Source: Aminiphilus circumscriptus DSM 16581 (GTDB lineage: Bacteria > Synergistota > Synergistia > Synergistales > Aminiphilaceae). Taken from it: a DNA stretch of 64,000 bases. A model generated the notes under the pieces. It did no database searches. It was not told the origin of the DNA and saw nothing but the letters and a program-made list of their open reading frames with translations. The translations under genes were made by a program, and so were the position numbers. Where the stretch lies: NCBI RefSeq assembly GCF_000526375.1, contig NZ_JAFY01000005.1, positions 124,001 through 188,000 of the forward strand, in the 5' to 3' direction. Of this stretch, positions 32,409-40,095 are shown piece by piece. Within the stretch, counting starts at the first letter, position 1, and each line of letters begins with the position of its first letter.

Positions 32409-33947
32409 TTATTTCGCGTACTCCACTGCCCGGGTTTCCCGAACCACCGTGATCTTGATCTGTCCTGGATATTTCATCTCGTCCTCGATCTTCCTCGCCA
32501 CATCGAAGGCAATTTTCTGGATCGACCCATCGTCGGTGAGGTTGGGAACGACCATGACCCGCACCTCGCGCCCCGCCTGGATGGCAAAGGCCTTGGAGAC
32601 ACCCTGAAATGTCTTGGCCAGGCTTTCCAATTTCTCCAGGCGTTTGATATAGGCATCCAGGCTCTCCCGGCGCGCTCCCGGCCGGGAGGCACTCACCGCG
32701 TCGGCGGCGGCGACGAGAACCGCATACACCGTCTGGGGCTCCTCGTCCTCGTGATGGGAGGCAATGGCGTTCACCACCTCCTGCGGTTCGCCGGCCTTAC
32801 GGGCGAGTTCCGCTCCGATGACTGCATGGGGACCTTCCACCTGATGGTCCACGGCCTTGCCGATGTCGTGGAGCAGACCCGCCCTGCGGGCGAGGGATTC
32901 ATCGAGCCCCAGTTCGGCGGCCATCATGCCCGTGAGGTGCGCCACCTCCAGACTGTGCAGGAGGGAATTTTGTCCGTAGCTCGTCCGGAATCTGAGCTGC
33001 CCCACGAGACGCACCAGATCCTGGTGCATGTTCTTGACTCCCGTGTCGAGAAGGGCCTCTTCGCCGGCTTCGAGGATTTGCTCCTCTACCTCGCGCTGGG
33101 CCTTCTCCACAAGCTCCTCGATCCGGGCAGGGTGTATCCGGCCATCCACGATGAGCCTTTCGAGGGAACGCCGGGCAACTTCCCGGCGGACGGGGTCGAA
33201 ACTGCTCACGGTGACCGCTTCGGGCGTGTCGTCCACAATGAGATCCACGCCGGTGAGGGTTTCGAAGGCGCGGATGTTGCGTCCCTCTCTGCCGATGATG
33301 CGCCCCTTCATTTCGTCGGAGGGAAGGTTCACCACGCTCACGGCCACCTCCGACGTGTGTTCCACCGCACAGCGCTGAATCGCGGTGGAGATGATCTCCG
33401 CGGCCTTCTTGTCGGCTTCGCGCTTGGCCTTCTCCTCAAGCTCCTTGAGGCGAAGTCCGATGATGTGATCGGCCTCCCGCTCCACCTCCGCAAGGAGAAC
33501 CTGCTGCGCCTGCTCCCTCGTCATCCCCGCCACTTCTTCGAGTCGGCGCACCTGCTCCATCTTGATCGTCTCGATCTCCTCCATGCGGGACTTCAGCGTG
33601 TCCTGACTGATTTTGAGCTCTTCTTCCTTGCGGGCAAGGGCATCGAGCTTGCGGTCGAGATTCTCTTCCTTCTGTTCCAGGCGACGCTCCACTCGCTGCT
33701 GTTCGTTCCGCCGGTCCTTGATTTCCTTCTCGACGTCCTGGCGAAGCCGAAGGGCTTCCTCCTTCGCTTCCGTGAGGATTTCCCTCTTCCGTTGCTCCGC
33801 CTGTGATTCCGCGTCCTTGAGCATCCGTTCAGTCTGGGCTCGCGCTCCGTCGAGACGTTTCTCTTCGAAGGCCTTGCGAAGGAAATATCCCGCCGCAAAG
33901 CCGACTGCGACACCCGCCGCAATCAACAACATCTGCATCAGTTGCAT
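32409..33947 (-). CDS. rny: Ribonuclease Y
   Basis: A 512-residue membrane-anchored endoribonuclease that starts mRNA decay. It has an N-terminal helix ([21 protein letters not shown]) and a long charged coiled coil (about residues 25-190). The KH domain follows with [22 protein letters not shown], then the HD domain with [12 protein letters not shown] and [10 protein letters not shown]. The C-terminus [20 protein letters not shown] is the standard ending. RNase Y rather than RNase E is a trait shared with Firmicutes. The gene has its own upstream promoter candidate. Confidence 0.97.
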   Translation of the reverse strand: MQLMQMLLIAAGVAVGFAAGYFLRKAFEEKRLDGARAQTERMLKDAESQAEQRKREILTEAKEEALRLRQDVEKEIKDRRNEQQRVERRLEQKEENLDRKLDALARKEEELKISQDTLKSRMEEIETIKMEQVRRLEEVAGMTREQAQQVLLAEVEREADHIIGLRLKELEEKAKREADKKAAEIISTAIQRCAVEHTSEVAVSVVNLPSDEMKGRIIGREGRNIRAFETLTGVDLIVDDTPEAVTVSSFDPVRREVARRSLERLIVDGRIHPARIEELVEKAQREVEEQILEAGEEALLDTGVKNMHQDLVRLVGQLRFRTSYGQNSLLHSLEVAHLTGMMAAELGLDESLARRAGLLHDIGKAVDHQVEGPHAVIGAELARKAGEPQEVVNAIASHHEDEEPQTVYAVLVAAADAVSASRPGARRESLDAYIKRLEKLESLAKTFQGVSKAFAIQAGREVRVMVVPNLTDDGSIQKIAFDVARKIEDEMKYPGQIKITVVRETRAVEYAK

Positions 33948-34030
33948 CGATGTCTCACCCCTTATGGAATTGTCAAAGTTCGGCCTCTCTATGGAATCAA
34001 TGGTCCATATCCTCTGGAAGCCATTGGTCT

Positions 34031-34059
34031 ATTGTACTGGTTCGGACGCATCGTCACAA
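34031..34059 (-). promoter_or_regulatory. Candidate promoter of rny
   Basis: TTGTGA and TACAAT with a 17-base spacer on the minus strand, about 85 bases before the rny start. Consensus matches are 4/6 and 5/6. It sits in the short gap between divIVA and rny. Confidence 0.5.
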
Positions 34060-34098
34060 GTGCGGCAAGAGGAAGACGAGTGAGGAAATGCCTCTCTC

Positions 34099-34599
34099 TC
34101 AAGGTTCGGACAGGGAAGATGTTCCTCCCTCCGAATCGGCATCCTCGTTTTGTGTTTCAAGGAGGGAATCAAACCGGGAAAGAAGCGCCCGCAGCTCGCC
34201 CACGAGATCCCGACGCACGTCCCGGACGCGGGCGAGTTCTCTCCGGGCTGTCTCCACCTGGTTGCGGGCTTCGCCGATCAGATGTTCGGCCCTGGCCTGG
34301 GCCTCGGCGATGACGGCATCGGCCTGTCGTTCCGCCGCACGGACCCGCTCCTCCGCGCTCCTCTGCGCCATGAGAAGCGCCTCCTGCAGCGACTCCTTGA
34401 GTCCCCGATATTCCTTCATCTGCTCTTCAAGCTGCTGGATGCGCCGCTGCTGTTCCCTGTACTGCTCCGCATAGGCGTGAATACTTCCCGCCACCTGGTC
34501 GAGAAAGGAATCCACCTCGCTCTGGTCGTATCCCCGAAGCGCACGTTTGAACTCCTGATTGGCCACGTCCATGGCGGAAAGCAGTTCCTTCTCGCTCAC
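34099..34599 (-). CDS. divIVA: DivIVA domain protein
   Basis: A 166-residue coiled-coil protein that senses curved membranes and organises division sites or poles in Gram-positive bacteria. The N-terminal block DVANQEFKRALRGYDQSEVDSFLDQVA is the DivIVA signature (F.RA.RGYD..EVD.FLD). Residues about 38-145 are a Glu/Arg/Gln-rich coiled coil. GTG at 34599 is chosen because of the GGAGGAGG site; it overlaps the sepF stop by four bases. Confidence 0.93.
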   Translation of the reverse strand: MSEKELLSAMDVANQEFKRALRGYDQSEVDSFLDQVAGSIHAYAEQYREQQRRIQQLEEQMKEYRGLKESLQEALLMAQRSAEERVRAAERQADAVIAEAQARAEHLIGEARNQVETARRELARVRDVRRDLVGELRALLSRFDSLLETQNEDADSEGGTSSLSEP

Positions 34600-35042
34600 G
34601 GTTCCTCCTCCCCTCTGGGTCCAACCTGCACCTGCGATCGTCCCTCGTCGTTTTCCGCCCCTTCGTCTTTTTTCTCCGTGCGGGCCGTGTCCCACTCCTC
34701 CAAAACCGTCACATCCGAAAGCGCAAGAAAGACTCCGGGAGCGATCCGCCGCACGTCCCCTTTTTCCGCGTAGGCAACGCTGCAGACGAAGTCGAGAATG
34801 TTCTGTCCGACGCCGCGTTCGCAGGTGCGAAGATCCATCAGGACGAGACGCCCCTGCCGGAGCGCTTCACCGAGGGCCTCCCGGCGTTCGATGCAGGCGG
34901 ACCCCCTGCAGAGGATCAGCGTGGCTCCGGAAGGCGACGGTTCGAGCACGCGCCGCTTTCGTTCCTGAAGAACATCGTCCTCCACGGCGAGATCCTCCAC
35001 TTCTTCGAGAATGCCCAGTCGAACGAGAAGTCGCTCAAACAT
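34596..35042 (-). CDS. sepF: Cell division protein SepF
   Basis: A 148-residue SepF/YlmF-like protein that bundles FtsZ and tethers it to the membrane. The conserved core is visible: ALRQGRLVLMDLRTCERGVGQNILDFVCSVAYAEKGDVRRIAPGVFLALS. The N-terminus MFERLLVRLGI could form the membrane-binding helix. The C-terminal 35 residues are acidic and disordered. The ATG overlaps the yggS stop by eight bases. The yggS-sepF-divIVA order matches the Firmicutes division cluster. Confidence 0.9.
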   Translation of the reverse strand: MFERLLVRLGILEEVEDLAVEDDVLQERKRRVLEPSPSGATLILCRGSACIERREALGEALRQGRLVLMDLRTCERGVGQNILDFVCSVAYAEKGDVRRIAPGVFLALSDVTVLEEWDTARTEKKDEGAENDEGRSQVQVGPRGEEEP

Positions 35043-35787
35043 CCTCCGTCCCTCCTCTCGGGCCAAAAATCGCGCTGCCGATTCGCACCATCGTGCTCCC
35101 CTCCCGAATGGCCAAAGCGAAATCGCCACTCATGCCCATGGAAAGCTCCGGAAAGGGGTGTCCGAAACGGCGGGCCAGATCGTCCCGAAGCGTCCGTAAG
35201 CGGACAAAGGCCGCTGCCGTCTCGCGTTCGCCTCCCTCCAGGGGACCGACGGTCATGAGCCCCTCCACGGAAAGGAAGGGACACTTTTCGAGGAGATGCT
35301 CCGTCAGCGCCGGAGCCGCCTCAGGGGGAACACCATGTTTGCTCGCCTCTCCCGAAGTGTTCACTTCGAGCAGCACCGAAAGCGTCCTCCCATCCTCGCC
35401 GGCGATTCGGGAGAGATCTTCGCCGAGCCGGGCGGAATCGACACTCTGGATGCACGAAAAGAGTTCCATCGCCTTTCTGGCCTTGTTTCGCTGAAGATGG
35501 CCCACCAGATGCCATGGAATCCATGGCTGCGGCACGCCACGATGACGGAGTTCCGCCTCCCAGGCCGGCCGTTTTGCCAACGCCTCCTGAACGCGGCTTT
35601 CCCCCAGGACATCCGCTCCTCCCAGAGCCGCGGCGATCATGGCGGAAACGGGGTGATACTTCGATACGGCCACAAGACGTATCGAGGCGACATCCCGGCA
35701 GGCCTGTTCGGCCGCTTCGGCCATGCACTCCCGGACCTCCCGGATGCGGCGCCGCACCATTGTTGCAACATCCTCGTTCCGAATCAT
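35035..35787 (-). CDS. yggS: YggS family pyridoxal phosphate homeostasis protein
   Basis: A 250-residue PLP-binding, non-enzymatic TIM-barrel protein that buffers vitamin B6. The PLP lysine is in LVAVSKYHP (near residue 43). LGESRVQEA, WHLVGHLQRNKARKA, VLLEVNTSGEASKHG and LSMGMSGDFALAIREGSTMVRIGSAIFG are all family hallmarks. It is transcribed directly ahead of sepF. Confidence 0.96.
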   Translation of the reverse strand: MIRNEDVATMVRRRIREVRECMAEAAEQACRDVASIRLVAVSKYHPVSAMIAAALGGADVLGESRVQEALAKRPAWEAELRHRGVPQPWIPWHLVGHLQRNKARKAMELFSCIQSVDSARLGEDLSRIAGEDGRTLSVLLEVNTSGEASKHGVPPEAAPALTEHLLEKCPFLSVEGLMTVGPLEGGERETAAAFVRLRTLRDDLARRFGHPFPELSMGMSGDFALAIREGSTMVRIGSAIFGPRGGTEDV

Positions 35788-35878
35788 CCTCGGATCCTCC
35801 CGAAATTCCTCTCTTCCAGAGCACAGGCAACGCCCCAGGAGACGGCCTCTCTCCCGACATGCTCCGTTCCTCTAGAAT

Positions 35879-36814
35879 CTACCACAGTTTCACCCGTCCT
35901 TCCCGGGCGTCTTCAGCAGAGAGAAGAACCAGCGCCCCGGGAACAAGCCCTTCCGTGACGAGGAAACGGCGCTCAGAAATGGGAAGCCCCGTAACTTCCT
36001 GGAAGCGCACGCTCGATCCCGTCACGAGAAACACGCCTTCCCGCATGTTCCGGACGGTCACCGCCCCCTGGGGAATCACCACGCCCGTCATGGCCGCTCC
36101 CTCGAGAATCCACTGCGCGTTCCGACGGGGCAAGAGTTCCAGCGGAAACACAGGAAGGGAGCAATAGACCTTTGTCCGCACGCCGAAATGCTTCGCCGTC
36201 CGTATCACGGCCACGATCGGCGAGACGTCCTTCCCTGTCCGGACGGAGAGAACGTTACGCCGCACATCACGGTCCACTGCGGGAGTCCGCGTCACATAGG
36301 CCACGAAACGGAGATCCTGGGGCATCGGAAGAAATTTGCCCAGGGGGTCGCCTTTTTTGATCCGGGATCCGGAAGAAATGAACCTGACCTGCGGCGCTGA
36401 AGGAATCGGTCCATCTCCTTCCCAGATGGCACCGAAAAACCACGAATTCTCCTTGCCGTCCAGAGCGGGAACAAAATACCCCGCGCCGGGAGCCCGGAAC
36501 GCCTTTCCTCCGATCATCGCCAGAACCTCTCCCTTGGCGGCCCGAAAAGGAGCGTTTCCACGGGGAAAATGTACCTCCCCGTCCCGATCCGCCCGAAGAA
36601 CTTCCTCCCGCCAAAGGAGCGCCACCTCGAGGGGGTGTTCCTCCACGTGCATCCACGGCTGTGCCCAGGCAACCCGGGGATGCATGTCCTGATAGTGACG
36701 CCACCACGCGAGATACAGGGCAACGGCCCCAGCCACGAGAATCGCCACGATAAACCACCAGGTCCATCGTCGCAACGTCTCACGAAGATTCCGACGTGGC
36801 GTGGCATCGCTCAC
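35879..36814 (-). CDS. HlyD-like membrane protein of the yggS-sepF cluster
   Basis: A 311-residue protein with a short basic cytoplasmic N-terminus, one membrane helix (WWFIVAILVAGAVALYLAW, about residues 17-36) and an extracytoplasmic region rich in beta strands. Its layout (short hydrophobic anchor, lipoyl-like segments FRAAKGEVLAMIGGKAF and GSRIKKGDPLGKFLP, then a beta-barrel-like end) resembles HlyD/biotin-lipoyl-like adaptor proteins often found beside yggS-sepF in Clostridia. No partner ABC transporter is adjacent. The GTG start overlaps the phosphatase stop (GTGA). The function is unknown; a division-linked envelope role is inferred only from position. Confidence 0.65.
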   Translation of the reverse strand: MSDATPRRNLRETLRRWTWWFIVAILVAGAVALYLAWWRHYQDMHPRVAWAQPWMHVEEHPLEVALLWREEVLRADRDGEVHFPRGNAPFRAAKGEVLAMIGGKAFRAPGAGYFVPALDGKENSWFFGAIWEGDGPIPSAPQVRFISSGSRIKKGDPLGKFLPMPQDLRFVAYVTRTPAVDRDVRRNVLSVRTGKDVSPIVAVIRTAKHFGVRTKVYCSLPVFPLELLPRRNAQWILEGAAMTGVVIPQGAVTVRNMREGVFLVTGSSVRFQEVTGLPISERRFLVTEGLVPGALVLLSAEDAREGRVKLW

Positions 36815-37434
36815 GGCAGGTCCGTCACCTCCTGGAGGCGGTCCACCGTGCACCACGCACCGGCGGCGAGAAGCTCCGGCGCCCCGAAGTTACCCGTGGT
36901 GATCCCCACGCCACGGACTCCTGCAGCGGCAGCGGCCTGCATGTCCACATCCGTGTCACCCACATAAAGAGTTTCTTCCGCGGCACTGCCGAGGATGGAC
37001 AGGGCGCGTTCCAGCGCATCGGGAAAGGGTTTCGGCCTCGCGATGTCCTCGAGCCCGACGACGACATCGCAAAGAGCGTCCAGAGAAACACACTCCACCA
37101 CCCGGCGGGCGAAACGACGGTTCGAGACGACCCCGGTGCGGCACCCCCGCTCCCGCAATGTCCGAAGCGTGGGAACGGCATCGTCGAACACCCGCAGTCC
37201 CGCGTACTCCTCCTCCCGGCAACGCTCCCGGTAAATGTCGAGCCACCGAGGCTCGTAGCTTCCCCAAAGACGCACCAGAGCATCTTCCATGGGAAGACCG
37301 ATGGTCGCGAGGACCTCCTCTTCCGTGACGGCACGTAAATTTCCTTCCAGGGCAACCATGTTCAGACAGCGGGTGATGGCAGGAGCACTGTTCACGAGGG
37401 TCATGTCGAAATCGAAAAGCACCGTGGTCGTCAC
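36811..37434 (-). CDS. HAD-superfamily hydrolase (phosphoglycolate phosphatase-like)
   Basis: A 207-residue HAD subfamily IA phosphatase. Motif I is LFDFDMTLVNS (nucleophile Asp8, Asp10). Motif II lies in TGVVSNRRFA, the motif III lysine in ARPKPFPDALERAL, and motif IV in YVGDTDVDMQAA. The cap domain lies between residues 15 and 80. The actual substrate is not evident; phosphoglycolate or pyrophosphate are common for relatives. GTG at 37434 overlaps the rlmI stop and follows a GGAGGTGA site. An upstream open frame was rejected. Confidence 0.88.
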   Translation of the reverse strand: MTTTVLFDFDMTLVNSAPAITRCLNMVALEGNLRAVTEEEVLATIGLPMEDALVRLWGSYEPRWLDIYRERCREEEYAGLRVFDDAVPTLRTLRERGCRTGVVSNRRFARRVVECVSLDALCDVVVGLEDIARPKPFPDALERALSILGSAAEETLYVGDTDVDMQAAAAAGVRGVGITTGNFGAPELLAAGAWCTVDRLQEVTDLP

Positions 37435-38606
37435 GGCGTCACCTCCAGTACGAAGCCTTTCAGGTATCCCGTCTCCGGCACCTGGGCAAGAACGGGATGA
37501 TCCGCTCCCTGGCGCAGCTCCGCCAGGATGCAAAGTTCCCTTCCCGCATCCCGCGCCGCATCGTCCAGCGTGGCGCGGAGCATTTCCCCGCTGAATGCGG
37601 CGCTGCAGGAGAAGAAAAAGAGCGTCCCTCCAGGCGTCAGCATCTTGAGTGTCCGCAAGGCGAGTTCTTTGTATCCCCGGCGGGCCGCTTCAATCTGATT
37701 CTTTCCCGGTGCGAAGGGGGGTGGATCCACCACAGCGACATCAAAGCGCTCTCCGGCCCGCTCCAGATTCCGGAGCACCTCGAAGGCATTGCCGCACATC
37801 CGCCGCAGCCTGTCCGGAAGCCCGTTGCGAAGGCGATCCTCCTCAGCCGCAGCCAATGCCTCTTCGGACTGGTCCAGCGCCACCACTTCCGCCGCACCGA
37901 AGGAAAGGGCGTGGAGGCCGAAAGCTCCCTGGTAGCAGAAGGCATCGAGAACACGAGCACCCGGAGCGAGTCCGCGGAGGAGACGCGGAAAGGCCCGCAC
38001 GTCCAGATACGCTCCTGTTTTCTGTCCTCCCAGCGGACGCACGCCTGCCAGAAGATCTCCGTACCGCACGGGAATCACCGCATCCTCCGAGAGGGTGCCT
38101 TCAAGGACGCACCGTTCCCGGGGGAAACCCTCCCTTTCGGCAACGCGCACATCGTTGCGCAGCACCACCGCCTCGGGAGCGAGAGACTCCCGCAGCACAT
38201 CCAGCAGAAGCCCCTTGTTTCTGTGCCATCCCGCGGAGAGCATCTGTACCACCGCCACGGGACCGTAGACATCCACCACGAGCCCGGGCAATCCGTCGCC
38301 TTCGCCGGAGATGAGGCGATAGGCATCCTCCCCGGCACACCAGATCCGACGCCGTCGGCGTGCCGCCGCAAACCGTTTCCGAAGAAGCTCTTCCAAAACC
38401 GGACGAGCCTCGGTCCAGGCAAGAACACGACAACACAGAGAGGCCCCGGGATTCCAGAATCCCCATCCCAGCACGTGCCGACGATCTCCGAATGCAAGCA
38501 GCTCTCCCGAAGGCGCCTCGGGAAAACCCGCCGCATGGCCACGAAAAAGCCAGGGATGCCTTGCAAGAACACGATCCATTCCCTTGGCGTTCAGGACAAG
38601 GCGCAT
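37431..38606 (-). CDS. rlmI: 23S rRNA (cytosine-C5)-methyltransferase RlmI-like
   Basis: A 391-residue class I SAM methyltransferase. The N-terminal PUA domain (LNAKGMDRVLARHPWLFRG...) is followed by an EEHEE-like middle and the catalytic domain with LGGQKTGAYLDVRAFPRLL, motif I VLDAFCYQGAFGLHAL and the DPPPFAPGKNQIEAARRGYKEL segment. The family methylates C1962 of 23S rRNA in E. coli. I chose ATG 38606, which begins the PUA domain; an upstream ATG at 38678 would overlap the DUF72 gene. Confidence 0.88.
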   Translation of the reverse strand: MRLVLNAKGMDRVLARHPWLFRGHAAGFPEAPSGELLAFGDRRHVLGWGFWNPGASLCCRVLAWTEARPVLEELLRKRFAAARRRRRIWCAGEDAYRLISGEGDGLPGLVVDVYGPVAVVQMLSAGWHRNKGLLLDVLRESLAPEAVVLRNDVRVAEREGFPRERCVLEGTLSEDAVIPVRYGDLLAGVRPLGGQKTGAYLDVRAFPRLLRGLAPGARVLDAFCYQGAFGLHALSFGAAEVVALDQSEEALAAAEEDRLRNGLPDRLRRMCGNAFEVLRNLERAGERFDVAVVDPPPFAPGKNQIEAARRGYKELALRTLKMLTPGGTLFFFSCSAAFSGEMLRATLDDAARDAGRELCILAELRQGADHPVLAQVPETGYLKGFVLEVTP

Positions 38607-38649
38607 GGCCCCTCGTGCCTCCCTCCGTTTTCCACACCATGTTGGAGCG

Positions 38650-39666
38650 TCACGAAACCGGTCCTGAAGAGACTTCATCCTCCTCCATACCCTCGAACCG
38701 CATCTGCTCTCCCGCCGAAGTCGCCGGAAGAAGCCCGAGCAGGACTTTCATCGACAGGGCGTTCCGTACCGCAAAATCCGCGGCACAATTGTTGAAGAGC
38801 ACGAAAACCCGCCCTTCACTCCCCAGCTCCGAGAGGATTCGCTCCTTCCAGGAACGAAGCTCCTCCATGGAATAATTGTAGCCGAAGCGCTCCGCAACGG
38901 AAGCCCCCGGCTTTTTCCACGCTTCGACATTACGCCCATGGAAACGAAGGACCGTTCCCCATGAAGCGGTGCGAAACCAGTGGGGCGGCACCGTCCAGGA
39001 AAGCTCCGGCTCGTCCACGGCCACATAGGCGAGATTCTCCTGCCGAAGAACATCGAGAAAGGACTCCCGCGCCGCCTCTTCGATCCACGAGCGATGCCGC
39101 ACTTCCACCGCCGCTTTCATGGGACGACAGACCTCGGCGACGCGCCGCAGATACGCGAGGCGTCGTTCCTCGAAACGAAACCAGGGAGGAAGCTGAAAAA
39201 GCAGGTACCCGAGCCGCCCCAAAGAATGCAGCGGCAGCACCGCCCGGTGAAAACGCTCCCAGAGTGCGCTCCGGAGCGCCAGGGGAAGGTCCTCCAGGCT
39301 CGGGCGCTCCACCGAGACGGGAACGGCTTCTCTTGCCCAGGGAGGAAAGTGCGCCCGGGGAACGCGATGATACGTGAAGAGCCCGAACACCTTGATATTG
39401 AACAGAAAATTCCGGGGCGTCCTCGCCACCCAGCGATAGGCCGCATCTTCCCGGGGAATCGCATAATAAGAGCTGTCCACCTCCACGGTGTCGAAACGGG
39501 ACGCGTAATATCCCAACCGCCCCCGGGCATCCCGGATACCCTCGGGATACCAGCCGCTTCCGACGAGTCCCTTGTCCGTCCAGGAACACGTTCCCACGCG
39601 CAGCTCTCCCACGGATGCCCGCCCCCTCCGCACTTTTTTCGCTTTCTGCCGAAGCAAGACCGGCAT
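38650..39666 (-). CDS. DUF72 domain protein (YecE-like)
   Basis: A 338-residue TIM-barrel protein of unknown function. Characteristic features are LRVGTCSWTDKGLVGSGWYPEG, YYASRFDTVEVDSSYYAIP, NFLFNIKVFGLFTYHR, LLFQLPPWF, VEVRHRSWIEE, LAYVAVDEPEL and VFVLFNNCAADFAVRNA. A short basic N-terminal extension is unusual and the true start may be a few codons later. It is probably the first gene of the run that continues to divIVA. Confidence 0.92.
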   Translation of the reverse strand: MPVLLRQKAKKVRRGRASVGELRVGTCSWTDKGLVGSGWYPEGIRDARGRLGYYASRFDTVEVDSSYYAIPREDAAYRWVARTPRNFLFNIKVFGLFTYHRVPRAHFPPWAREAVPVSVERPSLEDLPLALRSALWERFHRAVLPLHSLGRLGYLLFQLPPWFRFEERRLAYLRRVAEVCRPMKAAVEVRHRSWIEEAARESFLDVLRQENLAYVAVDEPELSWTVPPHWFRTASWGTVLRFHGRNVEAWKKPGASVAERFGYNYSMEELRSWKERILSELGSEGRVFVLFNNCAADFAVRNALSMKVLLGLLPATSAGEQMRFEGMEEDEVSSGPVS

Positions 39667-39752
39667 CGTTTGATTATAGTGGTTGCGTACTGCTTCTCAA
39701 ACCCGTTTCTTCTCCGGGTTCACCTCCTTCCGGACATTCAGGCAGAAGTCTT

Positions 39753-39856
39753 GAGGAAGCTCTGAATAAAGACCTTTCGCTTTTCCTTGACTCGGGTCGC
39801 ATCAGGCTCTGCGAGGCGCCCTGCGGGGCTGACACAGCCTTATTCAGAGACTCCTT
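39753..39856 (+). repeat. MITE-like inverted-repeat element, copy E
   Basis: GAGGAAGCTCTGAATAAAG ... CTTATTCAGAGACTCCTT around the family core. Nearly identical to copies C and D through the central 60 bases. It lies in the ~430-base divergent gap between the DUF72 gene and the type III glutamine synthetase. The remaining gap is AT-rich (TATACT, TTATAGCATATTTT) and probably contains the glutamine synthetase promoter, but no clear -35/-10 pair stands out. Confidence 0.9.
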
Positions 39857-40095
39857 GAAAAATATCGCCTCCGTCGTTTCGAACCGAACAAATGTCCTCT
39901 TTCGCACCCACCACACACAGAGAAACTCGCTTTCGCATAAAGACGAATGTATACTATTATTTGCTTTTTTCGGACCGATTTATAGCATATTTTCTGGGGT
40001 CCTTATTGCAAGCAAGTCAGTTTTATGGTACATTTCCGGCCATTGAGAAAAAGATACGGACACTCACCATCCAGATGATCGAGGGGGTTTTACGG

